A program made the translations under genes and the position numbers. From NCBI RefSeq assembly GCF_003544895.1, contig NZ_CP032125.1, positions 1,006,001-1,070,000 on the forward strand: a stretch of 64,000 nucleotides of DNA, written 5' to 3'. Position 1 is the first letter of the stretch. Every line of letters begins with the position of its first letter. The stretch comes from Profundibacter amoris (GTDB taxonomy: Bacteria; Pseudomonadota; Alphaproteobacteria; Rhodobacterales; Rhodobacteraceae). The notes under the pieces are model-generated. The model worked only from the letters and a program-made list of their open reading frames with translations. It was not told the origin of the DNA and ran no database searches. This document shows positions 46,453 through 55,554 of the stretch, piece by piece.

Positions 46453-48291
46453 TTACGAGCGCAACACAAAGTGGCCCGGGTCTACCTCGTCATAGAGCGA
46501 CGGGCCGGGGGCGTAATCCAGCGGGAAGATCGGCGAGGGGATCGGTTTGAAGTTCAGATCCGCCTCGACCTTGCGCTTGCGGGGGTCGGCCACCGGAACG
46601 GCAGACAGCAGGCTTTGGGTGTATTCGTGCCGGGGGTTTTCAAACACGGCGGCACGCGGGCCGATTTCCACGATGCGCCCCAGATACATCACGGCGGTGC
46701 GGTGGCTGACCCGTTCGACCACGGCCATATCGTGGCTGATGAACAGGAAGGAAATGCCAAGGTCGGCCTGTAGTTCCATCATCAGGTTCAGCACCTGCGC
46801 CTGCACGGTCACATCCAGCGCCGAAACGGATTCATCGGCGATGATCAGTTTCGGATTCAGCGCCAAAGCCCGCGCAATCGCCACCCGCTGACGTTGGCCG
46901 CCAGACAGTTCGTGCGGGTAGCGGCGCATGAATTCGCGCGGCAGTTCCACGCGGTCAAACAGGTTTGCCACGCGGTCATGCAGTTCGGATCCTTTGTGAA
47001 TACCGTAATTGATCAGCGGCTCGGCCACCTGATCGGACAGGCGCATTTGCGGGTTCAGCGAGGCAAACGGGTCCTGGAATACCATCTGCATATGCCGCCG
47101 CGCCTCGCGCAGTTCGGTGTTGTCCATTTGCAGAACATCCTGCCCGTTCAGCAGAACCTGACCGGATTGCGGATCATTCAGTCGCAGGATTGAACGGCCG
47201 CAGGAGGATTTACCACAGCCGGATTCCCCCACCAGCGACAGGGTTTCCCCGACATTCAGCGAAAAGGAAACATCCTCGACCGCATGCACGTTGGAAATGG
47301 TGCGCCGCAGCAAACCGCCCTTGACCGGAAACCGCTGCACAAGGTTTTTAACATCCAGCAGCAGCTCGTCGGTTGCGATGATCGGCTCGCCCGCATGGGG
47401 GTTTTCCTCGCCCAGAATACGCATCCGTTCGGGGGCGGATTTGCCGCGCATCTCGCCCAGTTTGGGCACGGCGGACAGCAGGGCCTTGGTGTAATCCTCT
47501 TGCGGGTTCTCGAAAATTTCGGTGACGGTGCCTTCCTCGACCATATTGCCGCGGAACATCACCACCACGCGGTCGGCCATTTGCGCCACCACCGCCATAT
47601 CGTGGGTGATGAACAGAACGGCAGTGCCGGTTTCGCGTTTCAACCGGTCGATCAGGGCCAGTATTTCGGCCTGAATGGTCACATCCAGCGCGGTTGTGGG
47701 TTCATCCGCGATCAGCACGCGCGGCTCGCAGGCCAGCGCCATAGCGATCACCACACGTTGGCGCATCCCGCCGGACAATTCGTGCGGGTATTGCTTCAGG
47801 CGGCGTTCGGGTTCGGGGATACGCACGCGGCGCATCAGTTCCAGCGCGTGATCGGCGGCCTCTTTCTTCGACATGCCCTTGTGGACGCGCAAACCTTCGG
47901 TCAGCTGGCGTTCGATGGTGAACACGGGGTTCAGCGATGTCATCGGCTCCTGAAAAATCATGCCGATTTCATTGCCGCGAATGGTGCGCATCAAATCGTT
48001 TTCCGCATGGGCCAGATCAATCGCGCCCTTGCCGTCGCCGTGGTCGCGCCGGTCGAACATGATCCGCCCGTTGGTGATTTTCCCGCCGCCAAATTCCACC
48101 AGCCGCATCAATGATAGCGAGGATACCGATTTGCCCGAGCCGGATTCACCCACCACACAAACGGTTTCGCCCGGGTTGATGCTAAAGGTGATATCCTCGA
48201 CCCCTACGACGGGGCCGTCCTTGGTGGAAAATTCGACCCGAAGGTTTTCGATGGAAACAAGGGGGGTGGTGTTGGTGGTTTCGTCAAACAT
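46453..48291 (-). CDS. ABC transporter ATP-binding protein, two fused peptide-type ATPases
   Basis: The 612-residue protein is a DppD-DppF (GsiA-like) fusion. Domain 1 has GESGSGKS (Walker A), LSGGMRQRV (signature) and [13 protein letters not shown] (Walker B). Domain 2 (from about 320) has [22 protein letters not shown] and [13 protein letters not shown], with the oligopeptide C-terminal extension after each. It would energise uptake of peptides or similar solutes. Odd: no permease or binding protein lies next to it, so it is an orphan that must work with a distant transporter. Confidence 0.9.
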   Translation of the reverse strand: MFDETTNTTPLVSIENLRVEFSTKDGPVVGVEDITFSINPGETVCVVGESGSGKSVSSLSLMRLVEFGGGKITNGRIMFDRRDHGDGKGAIDLAHAENDLMRTIRGNEIGMIFQEPMTSLNPVFTIERQLTEGLRVHKGMSKKEAADHALELMRRVRIPEPERRLKQYPHELSGGMRQRVVIAMALACEPRVLIADEPTTALDVTIQAEILALIDRLKRETGTAVLFITHDMAVVAQMADRVVVMFRGNMVEEGTVTEIFENPQEDYTKALLSAVPKLGEMRGKSAPERMRILGEENPHAGEPIIATDELLLDVKNLVQRFPVKGGLLRRTISNVHAVEDVSFSLNVGETLSLVGESGCGKSSCGRSILRLNDPQSGQVLLNGQDVLQMDNTELREARRHMQMVFQDPFASLNPQMRLSDQVAEPLINYGIHKGSELHDRVANLFDRVELPREFMRRYPHELSGGQRQRVAIARALALNPKLIIADESVSALDVTVQAQVLNLMMELQADLGISFLFISHDMAVVERVSHRTAVMYLGRIVEIGPRAAVFENPRHEYTQSLLSAVPVADPRKRKVEADLNFKPIPSPIFPLDYAPGPSLYDEVDPGHFVLRS

Positions 48292-48372
48292 CAGTCAGGC
48301 AGCCCAGTGTGGTTGTGAGTTGCACGACAGTAGCGCGGAATGGGGGCAAGTCAAACCGGAACCGTGCCCAAT

Positions 48373-49398
48373 TCAGATATTTGAAGCCCGGTGCAAGCGT
48401 TCGGCAATGTTCCCGCCGGAAATATCATCCGGGTCCAGTTCGAATTCCACATGTGTCTGCTTGCTGTGCCGGTGCAACATATGCCCGATCTTTTGCGCTA
48501 AATCTTTGGGCAGCGCCGGGGTGGTCCGATCATCCAGTATGAGGCTTTCGGCGGCGATCCCTTCGGCGAAAATGATCTGGTGATCGTCAAACAACAATTG
48601 ATAATAGTCAATAAAACCGCCCGTTTGCCGAACGATATTGCGGCCATTGATCAGGTGTTTCGCTTTAACAAGAACCTCGCTTCGGCCCGTGCCCAACTGG
48701 TCCACGCGTTGGTATATGAACAGCCGGTGATTGGGGCTGACCGCCAGGTCGTTCTCATTGTTCAATGTGCCTTTGGCAATCACGACGGGGGCAAAATCGC
48801 CAATGGCGCGCATGGTTGTATGGCCAATCCAGCGAATGGCTTGAATGCCGTTGTCGCGGGTCAACACCTTGTCGCCGATATGCAGGTTTTCAATCGGGCG
48901 CTGTTCGCCACTGGCCATGGTTATGCAGGTGCCACGCGCAAAGCTGGCGCAGGCGGCTTCTGCCATTCGGGTGATAGCGTTTTCGCGGTCAACTTTGACC
49001 AGGCGATAATTTGTTTTCGACAGCAGCGGGGCGAGCGGCATCAGGTAGACATCGACAATAAGACCGGTTGTCTGATCTACTTCGACAAGGATAACCACAT
49101 CAAAAGGTGTCAGGTCATTTCCCATCAGCGTAACAGCGCAATCCGGAAACACCCTATTACCACTGTTTCCGGTTGGTGATCCGTCCGCGATAACAAAATA
49201 ATCGGTGTTTTGCCGGTCTATGATCAGCGGAACCTGACGCACACTTTCAGCAAGAGAATAAACATCATCCAGAACCAGTTCATCGGCGTGGCTGATCGGG
49301 TCTTTGTAATTAACACCATCAGTCACACAAAATCCCGCTGCCGTATAAACTGGCAACGTTCTAATAAAGTTTGTGTTCTCGGTATTTTGCTTGTTCAT
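48373..49398 (-). CDS. Hint-domain protein
   Basis: The 341-residue protein has an uncharacterised N-terminal part (about 1-150, with DSP-like loops and no signal peptide) and a Hint (hedgehog/intein, Hint_2) domain beginning at Cys158 in RGTCITMASGEQRPIENLHIGDKVLT, with SPNHRLFI as the His box and ELLFDDHQIIFAEG-type end (YQLLFDDHQIIFAEGIAAESL). Such proteins are frequent in Rhodobacterales and are thought to be secreted through type I systems and to cleave themselves. ATG at 49398 was preferred to an in-frame TTG six bases upstream. Neighbour genes do not hint at a partner. Confidence 0.82.
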   Translation of the reverse strand: MNKQNTENTNFIRTLPVYTAAGFCVTDGVNYKDPISHADELVLDDVYSLAESVRQVPLIIDRQNTDYFVIADGSPTGNSGNRVFPDCAVTLMGNDLTPFDVVILVEVDQTTGLIVDVYLMPLAPLLSKTNYRLVKVDRENAITRMAEAACASFARGTCITMASGEQRPIENLHIGDKVLTRDNGIQAIRWIGHTTMRAIGDFAPVVIAKGTLNNENDLAVSPNHRLFIYQRVDQLGTGRSEVLVKAKHLINGRNIVRQTGGFIDYYQLLFDDHQIIFAEGIAAESLILDDRTTPALPKDLAQKIGHMLHRHSKQTHVEFELDPDDISGGNIAERLHRASNI

Positions 49399-49404
49399 TA
49401 CCAA

Positions 49405-49704
49405 TATTGCACGCGACCCGATATACTAGCACGCCATCTAACTTGTTACGAAAACTCCGTCCAAGATGGTTGATTCGATCAATTGTTGGAGCCCCCTCCA
49501 CACACACAAATACAGTAGTTTGCAGTTACTGTAACGTCAACTTGTTTGCCTACAAATGGCAATGCGGCCACGGATTAGGGGTTAAATGACGGTTTCGCTC
49601 TTGTAGAAGGATTGCTGAAGCGAATTAATTCACCTCAAAGCTGTTATTGCGATTCGTTGGTTCAGACGTGATAAAGGCTGGATATAAACAGGGGGGAATT
49701 GACC
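49405..49704. other. 300-base intergenic region with a TACAGTA dyad
   Basis: AT-rich divergent promoter region between the Hint gene (minus) and the SDR gene (plus). The inverted repeat TACAGTA (49511-49517) / TACTGTA (49527-49533) overlaps AGTTACTGTAAC (49524-49535), whose reverse, TTACAGTAACT, is repeated at 847-857. No gene was found in it. GGGGGG before 49705 serves the SDR start. Confidence 0.5.
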
Positions 49705-50484
49705 ATGGAAACGGGCATTGCAGGCAAACGGGCGCTGGTTTGTGCGTCGTCAAAAGGGTTGGGGCGGGGCTGTGCCGAGGCATTGGCCGCCGAAGGGGTG
49801 CATCTGGTGATGAACGCCCGCACCGATGGGCCGTTACAGGCCGCCGCCAGGGAAATCAGCGACAAATACGGGGTCGAGGTTACCCCCGTGGCTGCCGACA
49901 TTACCAGCGAGGAGGGCCGCGCCAAGGTGCTGGCCGCCGCCGGTGATGTGGATATTCTGGTGACCAACGCGGGTGGCCCGCCACCGGGCATGTGGACGGA
50001 TTGGGAGCGCGAGGATTTCATCAAGGCGCTGGATGCCAATATGCTGACGCCGATTGCGCTGATGAAGGCGCTGTTGCCTGCGATGATGCAAAAAGGCTGG
50101 GGCAGGGTGGTGAACATCACCTCGCAATCGGTCAAGGCCCCGATCGCGGTTCTGGGCCTGTCCAATTCGGCCCGTACCGGTCTGACCGGCTATGTCGCGG
50201 GCACCTCGCGGCAGGTGGCCGGCTCGGGTGTGACCATCAACAACCTGTTGCCCGGCATCCACGCAACGGATCGCGCGGTGTCGCTCGATCAGGGGGTGTG
50301 CAAGGCGCAGGGGATCACGATGGAACAGGCGCAGGCGCAGCGCATGGCCGGTATTCCGGCGGGGCGCTATGGCACGCCCGAGGAATTCGGCGCGGCCTGT
50401 GCGTTTTTGTGTTCCGACAAAGCGGGTTTTATCGTCGGGCAGAACATTCTGCTGGATGGTGGCGCGGTGAATACGACATTATAA
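49705..50484 (+). CDS. SDR-family protein with atypical active site
   Basis: The 259-residue protein has a Rossmann fold with the NAD(P) loop CASSKGLGRG, DITSEEG, NAGGPPPG and a normal C-terminal PGIHATDR...GRYGTPEEFGAACAFLCSDKAGFIVGQNILLDGG. The first catalytic residue Ser140 is kept (NITSQS), but the YxxxK pair is missing: alignment by eye puts Ser153 and Arg157 (SNSAR) in place of Tyr and Lys. A subgroup of bacterial SDR proteins shows this. Function is unknown, and classical reductase activity is doubtful. Confidence 0.82.
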   Translation: METGIAGKRALVCASSKGLGRGCAEALAAEGVHLVMNARTDGPLQAAAREISDKYGVEVTPVAADITSEEGRAKVLAAAGDVDILVTNAGGPPPGMWTDWEREDFIKALDANMLTPIALMKALLPAMMQKGWGRVVNITSQSVKAPIAVLGLSNSARTGLTGYVAGTSRQVAGSGVTINNLLPGIHATDRAVSLDQGVCKAQGITMEQAQAQRMAGIPAGRYGTPEEFGAACAFLCSDKAGFIVGQNILLDGGAVNTTL

Positions 50485-50550
50485 CACAGTTGACCTGCCG
50501 CCATTTGGGCGCAATATGCAAACTCCCGGAATTACCCAAGGCTGTGACAG

Positions 50551-51969
50551 TTGCGGTTGATCATATTTATCAACGGGTTGATCCTGATTTTCGGTGGCGT
50601 GATAATGGCTGCCGAGGCAATCGCATTTGGCAACGAGTCAGGTGTGTTTCTGCTTGCGTCTGCCTTGACCATTACGCTGGGTGTGTTGCTGTCCGTGGCG
50701 TCGCATTGTGATTTTTCCGACTTGCGAACACGAGAAACCTTTCTGCTAACTGCAACCGTGTGGTTGACGGCATCTGCCTTTGGCATGTTCCCGCTTTATA
50801 TGTGGCACTTGTCTTTTACCGATGCGTTTTTTGAATCCATGTCGGCCGTAACGACAACAGGGTCCACCATCATGAGCGGGCTGGACACCACCCCCCATGA
50901 CATTCTGTTATGGCGCGGCATATTGCAGTGGTTGGGCGGGGTCGGGTTTATCGTTACCGGCATGGCGCTGCTGCCAATGCTAAAGGTCGGCGGGATGCAG
51001 CTTTTCCGCACCGAAAGCTCGGATCAGGGGGAAAAAGAGCTGAAAAGCTCGACCATGTTTGCTGCGGCGACCTTCTGGGCCTATCTGGTACTGACTGTGG
51101 CCTGCATGATCGTCTATTCCATTGGCGGGATGGGGTTTTTCGATGCGTTGGTGCACGGGTTGACCACGCTGTCCTCGGGCGGGTTTTCCAACTATGACGC
51201 GTCGTTCGGCCATTTTGACAGCCCGTTTTTGCAATGGTCAGCGACCTTTTTCATGGCCTGTGCCGGCATCCCTTTTGCCTGGTATATCCACGCGGCCCGC
51301 AAGCACGAATTCCGTAGCGAACAGGTGCAGGCCTATCTGGTCGTGGTCGGGGTGGCGGTTTTGTTGCTGACGATCTGGCTTTGGGCCTTCAGGGGGGGCG
51401 ATATTCTGGACGCCTTGCGATTGGTGGCCTTTAACGTGGTATCGGCGGTGACAACAACGGGCTATGCCACCACGGATTATACGCTCTGGGGCGGGACAGC
51501 GGCGGTGGCGTTTTTCCTGCTGACGGCAATGGGCGGTTGCACTGGCTCGACCTCGGGCGGGGCCAAGATGATGCGCTGGATCATTCTGGTGCGCAGCCTG
51601 AAAATCCAGATCTACAAAATCCGCTATCCGCATGTGATCATGCGGCTGAAATACGAGGGCAAAACCGTATCCGACAATGTGCTGGACGGGGTGATGTCGT
51701 TCTTTGTGTTCTATATTTTCACAGTGGCCATTCTGGCGGCCGCGCTGGATATGATCGGGCTGGATTTTTCCACCGCTATCAGTGGCGCCTTGACCTCGGT
51801 TGCCAATGTCGGCCCCGGGGTGGGCAACATTATCGGCCCCGCCGGAAATTTTGCCAGCCTGCCGGATGCGGCCAAATGGGTGCTGTTTTTCGGGATGTAT
51901 GTCGGGCGGCTGGAAATGCTGACCGTGTTTGTAATTCTGACCCGCGGGTTCTGGCGCGAAGCGATATAG
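50551..51969 (+). CDS. trkH: Trk potassium uptake membrane subunit
   Basis: The 472-residue protein has about ten membrane helices and four pore loops. Selectivity-filter-like segments are visible: SAVTTTGSTIMSGLD, TTLSSGGFSNYD, AVTTTGYATTDY and SVANVGPGVGNIIGP; LLTAMGGCTGSTSGGAKMMR is the intramembrane loop. It moves K+ into the cell with a TrkA-type partner, which is not in the window. The likely start is TTG at 50551, with only GTGACAG upstream, so the start is uncertain. It follows the SDR gene. Confidence 0.9.
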   Translation: MRLIIFINGLILIFGGVIMAAEAIAFGNESGVFLLASALTITLGVLLSVASHCDFSDLRTRETFLLTATVWLTASAFGMFPLYMWHLSFTDAFFESMSAVTTTGSTIMSGLDTTPHDILLWRGILQWLGGVGFIVTGMALLPMLKVGGMQLFRTESSDQGEKELKSSTMFAAATFWAYLVLTVACMIVYSIGGMGFFDALVHGLTTLSSGGFSNYDASFGHFDSPFLQWSATFFMACAGIPFAWYIHAARKHEFRSEQVQAYLVVVGVAVLLLTIWLWAFRGGDILDALRLVAFNVVSAVTTTGYATTDYTLWGGTAAVAFFLLTAMGGCTGSTSGGAKMMRWIILVRSLKIQIYKIRYPHVIMRLKYEGKTVSDNVLDGVMSFFVFYIFTVAILAAALDMIGLDFSTAISGALTSVANVGPGVGNIIGPAGNFASLPDAAKWVLFFGMYVGRLEMLTVFVILTRGFWREAI

Positions 51970-52058
51970 ACAAGTTTGCGTGAGCAGGGCACAGCACGGT
52001 TGCGCCGGTTATGTCCTCTGGTTAGCTGTTTTTCGAATTGCGATCAAAGGAGCAGCCC

Positions 52059-53114
52059 ATGACCCACGAATCCGTCAAGGAATATTACGGCGAAACCCTG
52101 CAAAGCAGTGCCGATCTGCAAACCAACGCCTGTTGCACGGCGGGGGATGTGCCGGCGCATCTGAAGGATGTTCTGGGTAAAATCCATGACGAGGTTCTGG
52201 CGAAATATTACGGTTGCGGGCTGATTGCGCCGGTTGCGCTGAAGGGCGCGCGGATCCTCGATCTCGGCTCGGGGTCGGGTCGGGATGTCTATGCGCTGGC
52301 AGGGCTGGTGGGCGAATCCGGCCATGTGGTCGGTGTGGATATGACCGACGCGCAACTGGATGTGGCCCGCGCCCATCAGGATTACCATGCGCAGGCCTTT
52401 GGCTATGCCAGACCCAACACCGAATTCCACAAGGGCTATATTGAAAAGCTGGACGAATTGCCGCTGGATGCGGGCACATTCGACATCATCGTGTCCAACT
52501 GCGTGCTGAACCTTGCGATGGACAAAGAGGCCGTGTTGCGCGGCGCCTACAACCTGCTGAAACCGGGCGGCGAGATGTATTTCAGCGATGTTTACGCGGA
52601 CCGCCGGATGCCGCAAGAACTGGTCAACGACAAGGTGCTCTATGGCGAATGCCTGTCCGGCGCGCTTTACTGGAACGACTTTGAAAACATGGCCAGACGG
52701 GTTGGCTTTCACGATCCGCGTCTGGTCGAGGACCGCGTGCTGACCATCGAAAACCGGGAAATCGAGGCAAAGGTGGGCAACATCGGCTTTACCTCGGCCA
52801 CCTACCGGTTGCTCAAAATCGACGGGTTGGAGCCGGCTTGCGAAGACTACGGGCAGGCGGTGGTCTACAAGGGCACGATTGCGGAATGTCCGAATACCTT
52901 TACCTTGGACAAGCATCACGAGATCGAGGCGGGCAAGGTGTTTCCGGTCTGCGGCAACACCTACCGGATGCTGAACGAATCCCGCTTTGCTGCGCATTTC
53001 GAATTCATCGGCAATTGGGACACCCATTACGGGTTGTTCGGCGACTGCGGCGGTGAAACCCCGTTTGATGGTCCGGTGGAAGGGGACGCCGCAACCAGCG
53101 GAAGTTGCTGTTAA
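52059..53114 (+). CDS. arsM: arsenite S-adenosylmethionine methyltransferase (ArsM-like)
   Basis: The 351-residue protein has the SAM loop ILDLGSGSGRDVYALAGLVG (66-84) and the three conserved arsenic-binding cysteines at Cys53 (YYGCG), Cys148 (SNCVLNL) and Cys198 (GECLSGAL), with the spacing of known ArsM enzymes. It ends SGSCC, a cysteine pair often seen in the family, and has an extra CC at 25-26. It would methylate arsenite to less harmful species. No ars operon or ArsR is nearby. Strong AAAGGAG before ATG 52059. Confidence 0.85.
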   Translation: MTHESVKEYYGETLQSSADLQTNACCTAGDVPAHLKDVLGKIHDEVLAKYYGCGLIAPVALKGARILDLGSGSGRDVYALAGLVGESGHVVGVDMTDAQLDVARAHQDYHAQAFGYARPNTEFHKGYIEKLDELPLDAGTFDIIVSNCVLNLAMDKEAVLRGAYNLLKPGGEMYFSDVYADRRMPQELVNDKVLYGECLSGALYWNDFENMARRVGFHDPRLVEDRVLTIENREIEAKVGNIGFTSATYRLLKIDGLEPACEDYGQAVVYKGTIAECPNTFTLDKHHEIEAGKVFPVCGNTYRMLNESRFAAHFEFIGNWDTHYGLFGDCGGETPFDGPVEGDAATSGSCC

Positions 53115-53193
53115 GTCTTGTCGTCACTCCGGCGGGCTGATAGCTGTTTTTCAATCCCGATGGTTTTGATCGGGTTTGATAGGGAAACGGCAC

Positions 53194-54279
53194 TTGGCAC
53201 AGACACCTCCGCGTCTTGAAATCAGGAATATCATCCGCAGCTATGATGGCCGGCGGGTGGTGGACGGTGTGTCCCTGCGTGTCGAGCCGGGGCAGGTGAC
53301 CTGTTTGCTTGGCCCCTCGGGTTGCGGCAAATCCACCACCCTGCGTATCATCGCCGGTGTCGAAATGCAGGACAGCGGCGAGATTTACGCCGATGGCGAA
53401 CTGGTTTGTGACACCGTATTCCGCATCCCGCCCGAGGGGCGCTCGATCGGGTTGATGTTTCAGGATTTCGCCCTGTTCCCTCATCTGAGCGTGGCCGAAA
53501 ACGTCGGCTTTGGCCTGCCGCGTAAAATGGCGGGTCGGGATGCGCGGATCATGGAACTGCTGGAACGGGTCGGGCTGGCGCATCACGCGGGTGACTATCC
53601 GCACCAGCTGTCGGGTGGCGAACAACAGCGGGTGGCACTGGCCCGCGCGCTGGCGCCGCGCCCGAAAATCATGCTGATGGACGAGCCGTTCTCGGGCCTT
53701 GACAACCGCCTGCGCGACGGCATCCGCGACGAAACGCTGGACCTGCTGAAAGAGGAAGGCGCCGCCGTTCTGCTGGTCACCCACGAGCCGGACGAGGCCA
53801 TGCGCATGGCCGATGAAATCGCCCTGATGCGCGATGGCAAGATCATCCAGCAGGGCGCGCCCTATAACATCTACAACAGCCCGCGCGACAAAAAGGCGGC
53901 GGCATTTTTCTCGGATATCAATGTGATAGAGGGCACAGTTAAAGGGGCGCTGACCCAAACGCCCTTTGGCCGGTTCCTTGCCCCCGGTGTGCCCGATGGC
54001 ACCAAAGTGGAAATCGTATCCCGCCCGCAACACATCCGGATTGATTTTGACCGTGGCGGGCGTGGCCCCAACCCCACAGCCAGCGATGGCGTGGCGGCGC
54101 GGGCCAGTGTGGTTCGGGCAAGGTTCATGGGCCGCGAGAGCCTGGTGGAATTCCGCATGGATGCCGATGGTTCGGTGCTGAAGGCGACCGTGCCGTCGGT
54201 GTTTCTGCCCGCCGAGGGCACAGTGATGTGGTTGACCCTGCCGCGCGCGCGGTGTTTCGTGTTTCCCAAAACCGGTTGA
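53194..54279 (+). CDS. ABC transporter ATP-binding protein (iron/polyamine-type)
   Basis: The protein has about 361 residues. It has Walker A GPSGCGKS, the Q-loop MFQDFALFPHLSVAENVGFGLP, signature LSGGEQQRVALARAL, Walker B IMLMDEPFSGLD and the switch VTHEPDEAMRMADEI, followed by a C-terminal MOP/TOBE-like region. This is the FbpC/PotA pattern (ferric ion, thiamine or polyamine uptake). There is no permease or binding protein alongside. A TTG at 53194 gives the N-terminus AQTPPRLEIRNI and has AGGG nine bases upstream; an earlier TTG (53176) is possible. It is 21 bases before the coxE-like gene. Confidence 0.86.
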   Translation: MAQTPPRLEIRNIIRSYDGRRVVDGVSLRVEPGQVTCLLGPSGCGKSTTLRIIAGVEMQDSGEIYADGELVCDTVFRIPPEGRSIGLMFQDFALFPHLSVAENVGFGLPRKMAGRDARIMELLERVGLAHHAGDYPHQLSGGEQQRVALARALAPRPKIMLMDEPFSGLDNRLRDGIRDETLDLLKEEGAAVLLVTHEPDEAMRMADEIALMRDGKIIQQGAPYNIYNSPRDKKAAAFFSDINVIEGTVKGALTQTPFGRFLAPGVPDGTKVEIVSRPQHIRIDFDRGGRGPNPTASDGVAARASVVRARFMGRESLVEFRMDADGSVLKATVPSVFLPAEGTVMWLTLPRARCFVFPKTG

Positions 54280-54300
54280 ACACGGAAAGAAAACGCGCGG

Positions 54301-55554
54301 ATGGCTGAATACCTGCCCCTTGAAATCCCCGAAGACGGCAAGCTGGTGCATAACATCACCCGCTTTGCCCGCGCCTTGCGGGCCGCCGGTGTGCCGGTGG
54401 GGGCGGGGCGGTTGATCGGGGCGATCCATGCGGTGCAGGCCACGGGGTTTTCGGATCAGCGCGATTTTTACTGGTGTCTGCACGCCTGTTTTGTCTCGAA
54501 ACCGGAACAGCGCGCGACCTTCCATCAGGTGTTCCGCCTGTTCTGGCGCGATCCGCGCTATCTGGAACATATGATGGCAATGATGCTGCCTGCCGTGCGC
54601 GGGGTGCAGGAGGAACGCGCCGCCAAATCCGCCGAAAAACGCGCCGCCGAAGCGCTGCTGGACGGGGTCACCCGCGATGTGCCGGATGTGGGCGAGGAAG
54701 GCGAAAGCGAGATCGAGATCGACGCCAGCCTGACCATGTCGGCCGAGGAACGGTTGCGGTCGCTGGATTTCGAACAGATGAGCGTGGCGGAAATGGCCGA
54801 GGCTAAACGGATGCTGGCGCGGCTGACCTTGCCGGTGAGGCCGCTGCAATCGCGGCGCACGCAGGCAGATGCACGGGGCCGCGTGCTGGACTGGCGGCGC
54901 ACCATGCGGGACGCGATGCGACAGGGGGGCGAGGTGCAGGCGCTGGCGGTGAAAAAGCGCCGTGTGCGCTGGCCCAATCTGGTGGTGATCTGCGATATAT
55001 CGGGGTCCATGTCGCAATATTCCCGCGCGGTGCTGCATTTTCTGCACGCGGTGGCCAATCAGAAGGGGGCCGGGTGGTCGAAGGTTTACGGCTTCACCTT
55101 TGGCACCCGCCTGACCAACATCACCCGTCATCTGGCCACCCGCGATGTGGATGCGGCGCTGGCGGCGGCGGGGTCCGAGGCGCAGGACTGGGAGGGCGGC
55201 ACGCGGATCGGGGCCTGTCTGCACCGGTTCAACCGCGACTGGTCGCGGCGGGTGCTGGGGCAGGGGGCGGTGGTGCTGCTGATCACCGACGGGCTGGACC
55301 GTGACGATGCGGATGCGCTGGGGCGTGAAATGGAGCGCTTGCACCTGTCGGCCCGCCGTCTGATCTGGTTGAACCCCTTGCTGCGCTGGGATGGCTTTGC
55401 CCCCAAGGCGCGCGGGATTGCGGCGATGTTGCCGCATGTGGACAGCTTTCGTGCGGGGCATAATATTGCTTCGCTTGAGGCGCTGGCGCTGGCGATTTCA
55501 AACCCTGATGATACAGGCGAAAAAGCCCGCTTGATGGCGGCGCTACAGGGTTAG
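54301..55554 (+). CDS. coxE: CoxE-like VWA-domain protein
   Basis: The 417-residue protein has a helical N-terminal half and a von Willebrand A domain with the MIDAS motif DISGSMSQ (about 231-239) and the metal residues in GGTRIG and TDGLDRDD. CoxE proteins work with the MoxR-type ATPase CoxD to load metal into molybdenum hydroxylases such as CO dehydrogenase. No CoxD is in the window; the gene before it is an ABC ATPase. It is split from coxSLM by a Hint gene and the YeeE pair. Its stop overlaps that of the convergent Hint gene by 12 bases. Confidence 0.85.
   Translation: MAEYLPLEIPEDGKLVHNITRFARALRAAGVPVGAGRLIGAIHAVQATGFSDQRDFYWCLHACFVSKPEQRATFHQVFRLFWRDPRYLEHMMAMMLPAVRGVQEERAAKSAEKRAAEALLDGVTRDVPDVGEEGESEIEIDASLTMSAEERLRSLDFEQMSVAEMAEAKRMLARLTLPVRPLQSRRTQADARGRVLDWRRTMRDAMRQGGEVQALAVKKRRVRWPNLVVICDISGSMSQYSRAVLHFLHAVANQKGAGWSKVYGFTFGTRLTNITRHLATRDVDAALAAAGSEAQDWEGGTRIGACLHRFNRDWSRRVLGQGAVVLLITDGLDRDDADALGREMERLHLSARRLIWLNPLLRWDGFAPKARGIAAMLPHVDSFRAGHNIASLEALALAISNPDDTGEKARLMAALQG

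Noticed and set aside
48371-48386. Third ATTC-N8-GAAT-like site
   Set aside because: It reads ATTC-AGATATTT-GAAG with one half-site mismatch and lies over the end of the Hint gene, not before a gene.
53005-55461. An 818-codon open frame on the minus strand
   Set aside because: It lies opposite arsM, the ABC ATPase and coxE, which have clear motifs. Its product is rich in His, Arg, Gln and Pro, the mark of a shadow of GC-rich codons.
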